Below, piece by piece: positions 17,834 through 22,544 of a stretch of DNA of 27,429 bases. This DNA is from a virus. The notes under the pieces were generated by a model. The model saw only the letters and a list, made by a program, of their open reading frames with translations, was not told the DNA's origin and did not search any database. Each line of letters begins with the position of its first letter. Position 1 is the stretch's first letter. Location of the stretch: IMG/VR virus record IMGVR_UViG_3300031787_000680, positions 1 through 27,429 of that record. One strand, written 5' to 3'. Both the position numbers and the translations under genes were made by a program.

Positions 17834-17870
17834 GGAGGCGGTTGGTTGAACTGGGTTAATTGTAGCACGT
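17834..17870 (-). promoter_or_regulatory. Duplicated promoter/leader, copy A
   Basis: 37 bp identical to 18070-18106. On the minus strand it contains TGC-TACAAT (extended -10; hexamer at 17859-17864) and a CA-rich leader ending in GCCTCC just before the ATG at 17832. No -35 box and no 24-bp dyad at the usual distance. Confidence 0.65.
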
Positions 17871-17885
17871 AACGGGGCAGGGGGG

Positions 17886-18068
17886 TCAGTCCCCCATCGC
17901 TTCCTTCAATGCCTCAAACGCTGCCATCCAATGGTCGGCATCGGCACGGTTGCCGGCAAGGCGCTCATCTACGGCAAAGCACAGCACGGCGGTTCGGATG
18001 GTGCCCCAAGTGCCATCGGGCAGGGTCAGGGTGGTAAGGTTCTCAGCGTTCCAGGGGGAGGCGGTCAT
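17886..18068 (-). CDS. Small protein behind duplicated leader (copy B), 60 aa
   Basis: Starts at the ATG at 18068 (MTASPWNAENLTTLTLPDGT); the upstream open codons are the duplicated leader. The C-terminal half is helical (ADADHWMAAFEALKEAMGD). No family recognised. The stop codon TGA sits in the loop of a perfect GGGGG/CCCCC mini-hairpin. The 37-bp leader is the same as for the 57-aa gene downstream while the two proteins are unrelated, which points to exchange of coding sequence behind a constant leader. Confidence 0.7.
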   Translation of the reverse strand: MTASPWNAENLTTLTLPDGTWGTIRTAVLCFAVDERLAGNRADADHWMAAFEALKEAMGD

Positions 18069-18069
18069 A

Positions 18070-18106
18070 GGAGGCGGTTGGTTGAACTGGGTTAATTGTA
18101 GCACGT
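18070..18106 (-). promoter_or_regulatory. Duplicated promoter/leader, copy B
   Basis: Second copy of the 37-bp unit, identical to 17834-17870; hexamer TACAAT at 18095-18100, preceded by TGC. One base (T instead of G) separates it from the next ATG differently than in copy A. Confidence 0.65.
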
Positions 18107-18114
18107 CGGGGGGG

Positions 18115-18276
18115 TCAGCGCCCGTCAGTGTAGTCTCCGATGATCACCCCATTCTGGCGGACCTGAGCGTAACCGTACTCCTCAGACAAATCCAGGCAGA
18201 GGTCCCAGGCACGGTCGGCGTCGGTGGTAGTGTTCTCCCAGGGGGCGGCGGGGCAGATCACGTCAAGGCGGGTCAT
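18115..18276 (-). CDS. Small protein, unknown function, 53 aa
   Basis: ATG at 18276, giving MTRLDVICPAAPWENTTTDA; it ends with VIIGDYTDGR. Mixed alpha/beta, one Cys in each half, acidic. GC-rich codon use. The leader (GGGAACCAAAGCAAACGAACCAA) is CA-rich with no Shine-Dalgarno, like several island genes. It is driven by the -10 TATACT at 18302 with a 24-bp dyad upstream at 18337. No function can be proposed. Confidence 0.7.
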   Translation of the reverse strand: MTRLDVICPAAPWENTTTDADRAWDLCLDLSEEYGYAQVRQNGVIIGDYTDGR

Positions 18277-18301
18277 TTGGTTCGTTTGCTTTGGTTCCCT
18301 T

Positions 18302-18307
18302 AGTATA
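18302..18307 (-). promoter_or_regulatory. Dyad-class promoter -10 for the 53-aa gene
   Basis: Minus-strand TATACT, 29 bp from the 24-bp dyad at 18337-18360. A GGGTC-TCCG-GACCC mini-palindrome lies between the two. Confidence 0.6.
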
Positions 18308-18331
18308 GGGTCTCCGGACCCCCCAAGCGGA

Positions 18332-18366
18332 AACCCTGTGCCAGTGGTTTGACCGGCACAGGGGTT
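18332..18366 (-). promoter_or_regulatory. 24-bp dyad 1 (core 18337-18360), extended stem
   Basis: Core begins TGTGCCAGT and ends CCGGCACA; flanking AACCC/GGGGTT lengthen the stem to 11 bp with one bulge. It lies 6 bp past the stop of the 49-aa gene (18372) and 29 bp upstream of the -10 at 18302. Confidence 0.65.
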
Positions 18367-18371
18367 AGCTA

Positions 18372-18521
18372 TTAGAATTGAATTTCACTCAGAGTAGGAG
18401 CAGCAGCGGAATCAGAACCGCCACTGTCAGAAACCCCATTAGCAATTGAATCAAGAATTTGGAGAATTTGCTCACCATTGGAACCTTGGCGAAGGAGTGA
18501 GAGAATGACATCGCGGGACAT
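18372..18521 (-). CDS. Small conserved-type protein, 49 aa
   Basis: ATG at 18521 gives MSRDVILSLLRQGSNGEQIL followed by QILDSIANG, a Ser/Gly/Ala linker and the end APTLSEIQF. The N-terminal 25 residues look like an amphipathic helix. Very similar short proteins (MSRDxILSLLRQG...) recur in cyanomyoviruses, to my recollection, without a known role. The stop is followed at 6 bp by dyad 1. The region upstream (18522-18584) has no dyad and only weak -10-like TAACAT. Confidence 0.75.
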   Translation of the reverse strand: MSRDVILSLLRQGSNGEQILQILDSIANGVSDSGGSDSAAAPTLSEIQF

Positions 18522-18550
18522 AATGTAGAATGAAAAATGTTAGAAATGAT

Positions 18551-18573
18551 TGAGCAGTTTTAGGTCATGCTCA
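18551..18573 (-). terminator. Hairpin after the 86-aa gene
   Basis: Stem TGAGCA/TGCTCA with an 11-base loop, 11 bp past the stop at 18585. It does not match the 24-bp dyad family and has no T-run. Confidence 0.35.
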
Positions 18574-18584
18574 GGACCCACACT

Positions 18585-18845
18585 TTAGAAGTCGAAAACG
18601 TCTCCGTTGATTTCGGCGCGGTTAACTTTAGAGTCGTTCCACTTCACACCGTCAGGGGTTTCTTTGCTGCCGAATTCATAGAACAATTCCAGCAGTTCTT
18701 CATAGCAGCAAACATCATTTTGTTGAATGTATTCTTGGATGGATTCGTCATTCTCAATCCAGAGGACTACGTTCCAGGTTTCATAATTTGTCCAACCGTT
18801 GTAGGTTGCATCGGTGAGGCAAGTCTGGTAGGTTGCGGTTGCCAT
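18585..18845 (-). CDS. WTNYETWxxxLW-motif protein, 86 aa
   Basis: 86 residues. TYNGWTNYETWNVVLWIEND (residues 14-33) is a signature shared by small proteins of many phages and some microbes, of unknown function. It is followed by an acidic helix-rich part (YEELLELFYEFGSK) and an acidic end. Net strongly acidic. The start at 18845 follows a leader with CATACCAAACGAAACGCAA and no Shine-Dalgarno. Promoter -10 TATAAT at 18870 with dyad 2 at 18906. Confidence 0.8.
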   Translation of the reverse strand: MATATYQTCLTDATYNGWTNYETWNVVLWIENDESIQEYIQQNDVCCYEELLELFYEFGSKETPDGVKWNDSKVNRAEINGDVFDF

Positions 18846-18869
18846 TTGCGTTTCGTTTGGTATGAATCA

Positions 18870-18875
18870 ATTATA
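18870..18875 (-). promoter_or_regulatory. Dyad-class promoter -10 for the 86-aa gene
   Basis: Minus-strand TATAAT; no -35 at 16-18 bp. The dyad edge is 30 bp upstream. The leader contains ATTCATACCAAACGAAACGC. Confidence 0.65.
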
Positions 18876-18905
18876 AGGGGTGGAAGTGCCGTTCTGGGGG
18901 AACCT

Positions 18906-18929
18906 TGTGCCAGTTCCCCAAGTGGCACT
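18906..18929 (-). promoter_or_regulatory. 24-bp dyad 2
   Basis: Plus strand TGTGCCAGTT, CCCC, AAGTGGCACT. It touches the stop codon of the 78-aa gene (18929-18931). Confidence 0.65.
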
Positions 18930-19165
18930 CAGCAACCCATCCGCTGGCAAAGTGCCTCTAGATTCTTTTCAACTTGCTCGCTGAAAAGGGATTCTTGAAT
19001 CACCTCCCGAATCTTCAGCAGAGCATAATCATATCCTTCATCATTCGTCAGTTGATTCTGATACTTTTCAGCAGTGGAGTAGCAGTCAAACAGACGCATA
19101 GAATCAAAGTTTTCGCCTTCATAATCCCAACCACCAATCACGGCATAAACTTTAGAGATTTGCAT
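18929..19165 (-). CDS. Small protein, unknown function, 78 aa
   Basis: Starts MQISKVYAVIGGWDYEGENF; the VYxVIGGWDYEGE opening and LFDCYSTAEKYQNQL (residues 26-40) look like a conserved small phage family. The frame predicts beta-strand, loop, two helices. Three Cys, two of them near the C-terminus. Function not recognised. -10 TATAAT at 19192, dyad 3 at 19228, leader with CATACCACGCAACCCAAGCAA and no Shine-Dalgarno. Confidence 0.75.
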   Translation of the reverse strand: MQISKVYAVIGGWDYEGENFDSMRLFDCYSTAEKYQNQLTNDEGYDYALLKIREVIQESLFSEQVEKNLEALCQRMGC

Positions 19166-19191
19166 TTGCTTGGGTTGCGTGGTATGAATTA

Positions 19192-19197
19192 ATTATA
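19192..19197 (-). promoter_or_regulatory. Dyad-class promoter -10 for the 78-aa gene
   Basis: Minus-strand TATAAT, 30 bp from dyad 3; the intervening segment is C-rich on this strand and has no -35. Confidence 0.65.
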
Positions 19198-19227
19198 GGG
19201 GGTGGGAGGGGCATCCGCTGCCCCCCT

Positions 19228-19251
19228 TGTGCCACTTGTCAGACCGTCACA
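19228..19251 (-). promoter_or_regulatory. 24-bp dyad 3, overlapping a gene end
   Basis: Plus strand TGTGCCACTT, GTCA, GACCGTCACA. It encodes the last residues (VTV) and the stop of the 62-aa gene, so the site and the C-terminus are the same DNA. Confidence 0.65.
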
Positions 19252-19427
19252 TCCTCTAGCAAATCAGGATTGTATTCTGTAACCTCAGCAATCAGTTCCT
19301 CATCAGAATAGGAGCTCAGATTGTCCTTCAATGTATCATAAACGAAACATTCCAAACATTTCAGGTCCATTGAATCTAGGATCTGCTGAGCATAATCAGC
19401 AATCAGAGAATCGCGGTCAAAGTTCAT
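19239..19427 (-). CDS. Acidic small protein, last gene of five-gene operon, 62 aa
   Basis: MNFDRDSLIADYAQQILDSM opens a largely helical acidic protein (SSYSDEELIAEVTEYNPDLL near the end). Similar short proteins occur in cyanophages, to my recollection. The ATG overlaps the stop of the 21-codon mini-ORF (ATGA). The final codons lie inside dyad 3. Possible DNA mimic from its acidity, but nothing specific supports that. Confidence 0.75.
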   Translation of the reverse strand: MNFDRDSLIADYAQQILDSMDLKCLECFVYDTLKDNLSSYSDEELIAEVTEYNPDLLEDVTV

Positions 19428-19489
19428 TTCAGGTAAGTTTTGTCGGAGACGTAGTAGTGAATGATGCCGAAGATTTTAATAGTTTTCAT
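19424..19489 (-). CDS. 21-codon coupling mini-ORF
   Basis: ATG at 19489 shares a base with the preceding stop (TGATG), and the TGA at 19426-19424 overlaps the next ATG (ATGA). Product MKTIKIFGIIHYYVSDKTYL plus one Lys, with a hydrophobic middle. The perfect overlap at both ends is the only argument that it is translated; it may serve to carry ribosomes to the 62-aa gene. Confidence 0.45.
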   Translation of the reverse strand: MKTIKIFGIIHYYVSDKTYLK

Positions 19490-19596
19490 CAGTGGTGCAG
19501 AGTGATAAGGGCAGAGGCAAACTTGTCATCGTCCATCATCTCCAACTGGTCATCAGTAAGTGACATTAGCAGGGCGACGATTTCAGCGAATGACAT
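19489..19596 (-). CDS. Small acidic protein, 35 aa
   Basis: MSFAEIVALLMSLTDDQLEM begins a 35-residue protein, predicted as two short amphipathic helices with a Met/Asp-rich turn, ending in Leu-His-His. The ATG at 19596 is preceded by AAGGAACCCACT, a usable Shine-Dalgarno. The longer open frame upstream overlaps the 40-aa gene and is rejected. It overlaps the next mini-ORF by one base. Confidence 0.65.
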   Translation of the reverse strand: MSFAEIVALLMSLTDDQLEMMDDDKFASALITLHH

Positions 19597-19627
19597 AGTG
19601 GGTTCCTTAAGTTCGGGGTAGAGGGTT

Positions 19628-19750
19628 TCAGTAATCATAGTCACCTTTGAGGTATTCATCAAGGTTGAAATCTTTGGAGTCTTGCATCTCCGGGATGTCA
19701 AAGATTTCGCCGGGAGCATCTTGAATCTCAGACCAGAGTTCGTCAGTCAT
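19628..19750 (-). CDS. Small acidic protein, 40 aa
   Basis: MTDELWSEIQDAPGEIFDIP and then EMQDSKDFNLDEYLKGDYDY: 40 residues with about a third Asp/Glu and almost no basic residues. The ATG overlaps the stop of the 49-aa gene (ATGA). Probably unstructured or a charge mimic; no family recognised. Confidence 0.65.
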   Translation of the reverse strand: MTDELWSEIQDAPGEIFDIPEMQDSKDFNLDEYLKGDYDY

Positions 19751-19896
19751 CCCAATTTCCTCAACATTTCATAGTAAATGTTCAACTCTCTTCGCACACT
19801 ATTCAATTCACTATTCGTTGCACCTTGCGATTGGAGAGTGTTAAACTGTTCGTGCAATTCATCAAGTTTGGATTGAATTGTTTGTGCGTCAGTCAT
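19747..19896 (-). CDS. Coiled-coil small protein, first gene of operon, 49 aa
   Basis: MTDAQTIQSKLDELHEQFNT followed by a second helix (ELNSVRRELNIYYEMLRKLG) with heptad-like Leu spacing. An upstream in-frame ATG at 19947 would lie in front of the promoter and is rejected. First cistron of a five-gene unit (19896 to 19239) with ATGA, 31-bp gap, TGATG and ATGA junctions. Driven by -10 TATACT at 19925 and dyad 4. Confidence 0.7.
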   Translation of the reverse strand: MTDAQTIQSKLDELHEQFNTLQSQGATNSELNSVRRELNIYYEMLRKLG

Positions 19897-19924
19897 CAGG
19901 TGGGGGTGCCTCTCAACTGAACTT

Positions 19925-19930
19925 AGTATA
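19925..19930 (-). promoter_or_regulatory. Dyad-class promoter -10 of the five-gene operon
   Basis: Minus-strand TATACT, 29 bp from dyad 4; predicted leader of about 22 bases. Confidence 0.65.
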
Positions 19931-19959
19931 GGGCACCAGGGGGGCATTGGAAGGGGGTC

Positions 19960-19983
19960 TGTGCCACCTTGTCAAGCGGCACA
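19960..19983 (-). promoter_or_regulatory. 24-bp dyad 4, overlapping a gene end
   Basis: Begins TGTGCCACCT, ends AAGCGGCACA on the plus strand. It encodes the last residues (CAA) and the stop of the nucleotidyltransferase-like gene. Confidence 0.65.
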
Positions 19984-20868
19984 CTGGAAGCGACCTTGGT
20001 TAAAGTTTGCTTTAGAAAAGACCTCACGATTCACCAGTTTGAACATACCAAACTCATTGGTCATGACATAACCTTCGGCATCAATCCTGTCCTGTCCGAT
20101 GTATGCTGCAGGACCATCATTACGGCACAGGAAGAGGCAATCTTCCTTAATAGTTTTAACCAGCAACCACAAACGAATCAGGTTAGGATCACACTCAAAG
20201 TCATCCTCATGAATCCTCATACCCTCACGAATGCGAGCATTAATTTGTTGCTTAATCTTTGCCGCTTCCTTATCAGTTGCAAAGCGGGCAGTGGTTGCAA
20301 CTTGGCGGGCGAACTTACACACGTCCTCAACATCAGCAAAGGATTCCTGATTGTGCAGGATGTATGCATTGGGTTTGACAAACTTAACCGTTTCGGTATC
20401 ATTCCAGATTGCACGATCAGGGTATGCCACGGCATTACGAAGATCGTTCTCAGCGTAATAGCAAGTGTGAGGAGCGATGATGATAATTTGCTCCACAATC
20501 TCCGGGAACTGATACGTAATCAGGTTGGAAGTGTATTCATCAGATCCACCGAAACCGATGAAGTCTGCCTGATAGATTGTCTCAGTACGGGGCAGATAAT
20601 CAAAGCACGTATGAAGAATGTCTGCCACGTTGCCCTGATAGAAGAGATCAATCTCCTCATGATTGTGGGCGATACGAATCTTTTTCTTGTTAAATACTGC
20701 CTTGGTTCCTACAAAGAACGTACCGGTTGCAGGATCAATTCCCCACACAATAGCAGGAGCACCATCAATCTTGACACTCAAAGTTCCAGGGGTCACGAAC
20801 CAATCCAGAACGGAAAGGTCTCCCGTCAGGATGGTATCTTCGGCGTGTTCGAGGTGGGTGTTTTTCAT
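19972..20868 (-). CDS. KxDG ligase/nucleotidyltransferase-like protein, 298 aa
   Basis: Related to the covalent nucleotidyltransferase (DNA/RNA ligase and capping enzyme) superfamily. Motif I is K33-I-D-G36 in SVKIDGAPAIVWG, where Lys would be adenylated. A motif III-like QADFIGF lies at 100-106. Motif IV-like E265-G266-Y-V and motif V-like K277-L-V lie near the C-terminus. The N-terminal NTHLEHAED resembles the opening of a T4-like phage family with a KWDGAPA motif, of unproven activity. 298 aa and no OB-fold tail is recognisable. The ATG at 20868 is chosen because the upstream open codons contain the promoter. The -10 (20875-20880) lies so close that transcription should begin at the ATG itself, i.e. 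a leaderless mRNA. An antisense frame of similar length exists but is a shadow. Confidence 0.8.
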   Translation of the reverse strand: MKNTHLEHAEDTILTGDLSVLDWFVTPGTLSVKIDGAPAIVWGIDPATGTFFVGTKAVFNKKKIRIAHNHEEIDLFYQGNVADILHTCFDYLPRTETIYQADFIGFGGSDEYTSNLITYQFPEIVEQIIIIAPHTCYYAENDLRNAVAYPDRAIWNDTETVKFVKPNAYILHNQESFADVEDVCKFARQVATTARFATDKEAAKIKQQINARIREGMRIHEDDFECDPNLIRLWLLVKTIKEDCLFLCRNDGPAAYIGQDRIDAEGYVMTNEFGMFKLVNREVFSKANFNQGRFQCAA

Positions 20869-20874
20869 GTCTTT

Positions 20875-20880
20875 AGTATG
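20875..20880 (-). promoter_or_regulatory. Dyad-class promoter -10, probably leaderless
   Basis: Minus-strand TGC-CATACT (extended -10), six bases before the ATG at 20868. Dyad 5 is 29 bp upstream. Confidence 0.55.
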
Positions 20881-20909
20881 GCACGGGATCGGGGGGAATG
20901 GGGGAACCG

Positions 20910-20933
20910 TGTGCCAGTTCTTCAAGTGTCCTT
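20910..20933 (-). promoter_or_regulatory. 24-bp dyad 5, degenerate right arm
   Basis: TGTGCCAGTT, CTTC, AAGTGTCCTT: the left arm is perfect, the distal arm decayed. It encodes the end of the 50-aa protein gene and its stop (20922-20924). Confidence 0.55.
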
Positions 20934-21074
20934 CTTCTTCAATTTGAGTGGTGGTAGTCCTTTTGGTTTGTTTCGGTTCTCATAAAGAGTTCCACCCAAC
21001 CAAAAAACACCAGGAGCAACTTCTATTTCTTTTGAGAATAAGAACTTGATGATTTTGAGTAGAGTTTTAGTCAT
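20922..21074 (-). CDS. Small basic protein, 50 aa
   Basis: MTKTLLKIIKFLFSKEIEVA, then PGVFWLGGTLYENR and a Lys/Pro-rich end. Basic, with an amphipathic N-terminal helix that could sit on a membrane. The ATG overlaps the stop of the 68-aa gene by 8 bp, so it is the second cistron of a pair. No family recognised. The C-terminus is encoded by dyad 5. Confidence 0.7.
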   Translation of the reverse strand: MTKTLLKIIKFLFSKEIEVAPGVFWLGGTLYENRNKPKGLPPLKLKKKDT

Positions 21075-21273
21075 TTCTCATTTGCTCCAGAACATTAATG
21101 AATTGAGAAATACAATTTTTTGGAATACTAAAAGAACTTCCTTGTTTGGTTTCAACATTTCCAATCAATTCATAATACTCAACTTCAATACATCCTTCAC
21201 CATCATCAGTGAATTGGTAGAACCAACCATCCTCGTGGTGAATGCGAATTTCTTTGGTGATTTGGTAGTCCAT
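21067..21273 (-). CDS. Small protein, unknown function, 68 aa
   Basis: MDYQITKEIRIHHEDGWFYQ, an acidic beta-rich first half (FTDDGEGCIEVEYYEL) and a helical C-terminus ending EQMRND. The start has a good Shine-Dalgarno (AAAGGA, five bases before the ATG), unlike most genes of the island. Followed by the overlapping 50-aa gene. -10 TATAAT at 21297 and dyad 6 at 21332. Confidence 0.7.
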   Translation of the reverse strand: MDYQITKEIRIHHEDGWFYQFTDDGEGCIEVEYYELIGNVETKQGSSFSIPKNCISQFINVLEQMRND

Positions 21274-21296
21274 CAGTCCTTTGTGTGTATGAGAGT

Positions 21297-21302
21297 ATTA
21301 TA
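21297..21302 (-). promoter_or_regulatory. Dyad-class promoter -10 for the 68/50-aa pair
   Basis: Minus-strand TATAAT, 29 bp from dyad 6, leader about 17 bases with Shine-Dalgarno. Confidence 0.65.
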
Positions 21303-21331
21303 AGGCATCACAGGGGGCTTTGGAGTGTCCT

Positions 21332-21355
21332 TGTGCCAGTTCCCCGAGTGTCACA
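21332..21355 (-). promoter_or_regulatory. 24-bp dyad 6
   Basis: TGTGCCAGTT, CCCC, GAGTGTCACA, ending at the base before the stop codon of the 113-aa gene (21356). Confidence 0.65.
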
Positions 21356-21697
21356 CTATGCCAGAATCATCCCATTAGTAAAGTCTTTCTCTACAAATAC
21401 GGGGGAAGATCCTGCCTGCCCGACGAACTTATGAACGAACCATTTAAAGTTCTTTTGAAATACGCATTCGCCCTTGATTGCGTGTCGCTGAAGAATAGCA
21501 TTCAGGCGGGATTTGGTGGTAGAAGATTGCCAACCACCGTCAAACAGAGTGACGAAATTATCACCAACTTCGGCAATCTTGTTGCCGTGAAGGAATACAT
21601 TTGCCACGCCATCTTCATGCATGACAGTAGTATTTCCACTGGTAAAGTTGCGACCTTCCAGAATAGCAGCGTTCATAAGGGTTTCAATCTTACGCAT
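21356..21697 (-). CDS. Conserved-type phage protein, unknown function, 113 aa
   Basis: Starts at the ATG at 21697 (MRKIETLMNAAILEGRNFTS); the open extension to 21802 runs through the promoter and is rejected. Recognisable blocks are NTTVMHEDGVANVFLHGNKI (residues 22-41) and LFDGGWQSSTTKSRLNAIL (50-68), a small beta-sheet protein type seen in cyanophages, to my recollection, of unknown role. It ends beside dyad 6. -10 CATACT at 21723 and dyad 7 at 21759. The leader contains TTCATACCAAGCAACCCCAC and no Shine-Dalgarno. Confidence 0.75.
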   Translation of the reverse strand: MRKIETLMNAAILEGRNFTSGNTTVMHEDGVANVFLHGNKIAEVGDNFVTLFDGGWQSSTTKSRLNAILQRHAIKGECVFQKNFKWFVHKFVGQAGSSPVFVEKDFTNGMILA

Positions 21698-21722
21698 TGG
21701 TGGGGTTGCTTGGTATGAACAT

Positions 21723-21728
21723 AGTATG
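21723..21728 (-). promoter_or_regulatory. Dyad-class promoter -10 for the 113-aa gene
   Basis: Minus-strand TGC-CATACT with ATCCCG just upstream, the same context as at 20875. 30 bp from dyad 7. Confidence 0.6.
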
Positions 21729-21758
21729 GCACGGGATGGGCGGTTCCACAACCCAAGG

Positions 21759-21782
21759 TGTGCCAGTTCGGAAAGTGGCACG
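21759..21782 (-). promoter_or_regulatory. 24-bp dyad 7, not at a gene end
   Basis: TGTGCCAGTT, CGGA, AAGTGGCACG. No protein gene ends here; the upstream segment is non-coding, which argues against a simple mRNA terminator role for the family. Confidence 0.65.
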
Positions 21783-21803
21783 ATGCCGCCTTCCAGGGGC
21801 ACT

Positions 21804-21882
21804 GGCTGCCCTATGATAAGGGGACAATCAGCAAAGACGGCAGCAGGGTAGCTGCCTGATCAAAGGTCGCCACCGGGGCAGC
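21804..21882. ncRNA. Possible structured RNA with two alternative folds
   Basis: No plausible reading frame. Four complementary hexamers, GCTGCC (21805), GGCAGC (21839), GCTGCC (21851) and GGCAGC (21877), can pair as 1-4 plus 2-3 (a long closing stem around a 6-bp hairpin with 6-base loop) or as 1-2 plus 3-4. The inner hairpin is further closed by ATCA/TGAT. Strand is unknown: on the minus strand it lies past the terminator at 21905, on the plus strand no promoter is evident. No known riboswitch family was recognised with confidence. Confidence 0.35.
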
Positions 21883-21904
21883 TTAAAAATAATGATAAAA
21901 TATA

Positions 21905-21937
21905 ATAAAAAAGGAAAGGGCACCACCCCTTTCCTTA
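21905..21937 (-). terminator. Strong rho-independent terminator
   Basis: Perfect 10-bp stem AAGGAAAGGG/CCCTTTCCTT with a 6-base loop, then TTTTTTATTATA on the minus strand. It has the best U-tract in this part of the window. Confidence 0.85.
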
Positions 21938-22015
21938 TAACCTACGCACCCACTTTGTCCGTTATGATATCACCACAGGAGTAACTTTTGCTTAAAGAGA
22001 GGCAAACTCTTTCCT
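21905..22015 (-). ncRNA. Candidate small RNA, about 110 nt
   Basis: Bounded by a near-consensus promoter (22022-22050, predicted start about 22015) and the terminator at 21905-21937. No ATG occurs between them on this strand. Internal features are GTTA/TAAC arms enclosing the palindrome TGATATCA (21966-21973) and an inverted repeat AGAGAGG/CCTCTCT at 21996-22019 at the 5' end. Not a tRNA (no T-loop motif) and not recognised as a known cyanobacterial RNA. The alternative is a 3' tail of the ArdA-like mRNA. Confidence 0.5.
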
Positions 22016-22021
22016 CTCTGT

Positions 22022-22050
22022 ATTATATCAGTTGTCGCTGAAAATGTAAA
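22022..22050 (-). promoter_or_regulatory. Host-type promoter inside the end of the ArdA-like gene
   Basis: TTTACA (22045-22050), 17 bp, TATAAT (22022-22027) on the minus strand. It points into a non-coding segment ending at a strong terminator. The -35 overlaps codons for VYIF. Confidence 0.65.
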
Positions 22051-22459
22051 CGTTACGGTAACCAACCTCGCAGGCAGTCATATCATAACGAAGCGAAGAT
22101 TCCCAGGTTGCTTCCCAATCTACAACCAACATAGAGGGCACTTCACCATACACATCGTTGTAGAACTGTTCAGCATAATCGGCAGTAGAATCAAACTGCC
22201 CACGATAACGCTCATCGCATTCCTCAACATACGAAACGTCGCCCATTTCTGCAATCAGAGCATCAACCGCTTCATAACCAATTGCCTCACCACAGCGGCA
22301 ATATTCTTCATAGTATGCAACGAAGTCTGCCTCATTGTGCTCATCGATGAATTTCAGAGCATCATCCAAATCATACGAATCTTCCAGCAATTCGTCAATC
22401 TTCTCAACAGTATCAGTAGCGAGAACTTCTTTGTAGTTGGCGGTCAGAGTGACGGTCAT
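22028..22459 (-). CDS. ArdA-like antirestriction protein, 143 aa
   Basis: Very acidic protein whose second half matches the ArdA layout: YRGQFDSTADYAEQFYNDVY (residues 85-104), then VPSMLVVDWEATWESSL (107-123) and a C-terminal strand NVYIFSDN. ArdA proteins mimic bent B-form DNA and inhibit type I restriction enzymes, and sometimes modification. Typical ArdA is about 165-170 aa; here the N-terminal domain is shortened and diverged. Expressed from -10 TATTCT (22485) with dyad 8. Its last codons hold the -35 of a separate promoter. Alternative: another DNA-mimic family of the same shape. Confidence 0.75.
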   Translation of the reverse strand: MTVTLTANYKEVLATDTVEKIDELLEDSYDLDDALKFIDEHNEADFVAYYEEYCRCGEAIGYEAVDALIAEMGDVSYVEECDERYRGQFDSTADYAEQFYNDVYGEVPSMLVVDWEATWESSLRYDMTACEVGYRNVYIFSDN

Positions 22460-22484
22460 TTGGTGTTTTTGTGTTGATGAATGT

Positions 22485-22490
22485 AGAATA
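22485..22490 (-). promoter_or_regulatory. Dyad-class promoter -10 for the ArdA-like gene
   Basis: Minus-strand TGT-TATTCT (extended -10), followed by ACATTCATCAACAC. 30 bp from dyad 8. Confidence 0.6.
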
Positions 22491-22520
22491 ACAGGGATGA
22501 GGCAGGAAGTCTAGGGGGTT

Positions 22521-22544
22521 TGTGCCAGTTTGGCGACTGTCACA
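22521..22544 (-). promoter_or_regulatory. 24-bp dyad 8, overlapping a gene end
   Basis: TGTGCCAGTT, TGGC, GACTGTCACA; a perfect match of the outer arms except one pair. The stop TGA of the 90-aa gene (22540-22542) lies within the distal arm. Confidence 0.7.

Noticed and set aside
17832-18104. N-terminal extensions beginning at GTG in both duplicated leaders
   Set aside because: The shared 12-residue extension is just the translated promoter/leader repeat and includes the -10 hexamer.
19969-20985. 338-codon open frame on the plus strand
   Set aside because: Exact antisense of the KxDG nucleotidyltransferase-like gene; hydrophobic, low-complexity translation and no promoter or start signal, while the minus frame has catalytic motifs.
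21804-21882. Glutamine (glnA/downstream-peptide) riboswitch or group I intron core
   Set aside because: GACGGCAGCAGGG and GACAATCAGCA look vaguely similar, but the remaining conserved blocks of either class are absent from the flanks.
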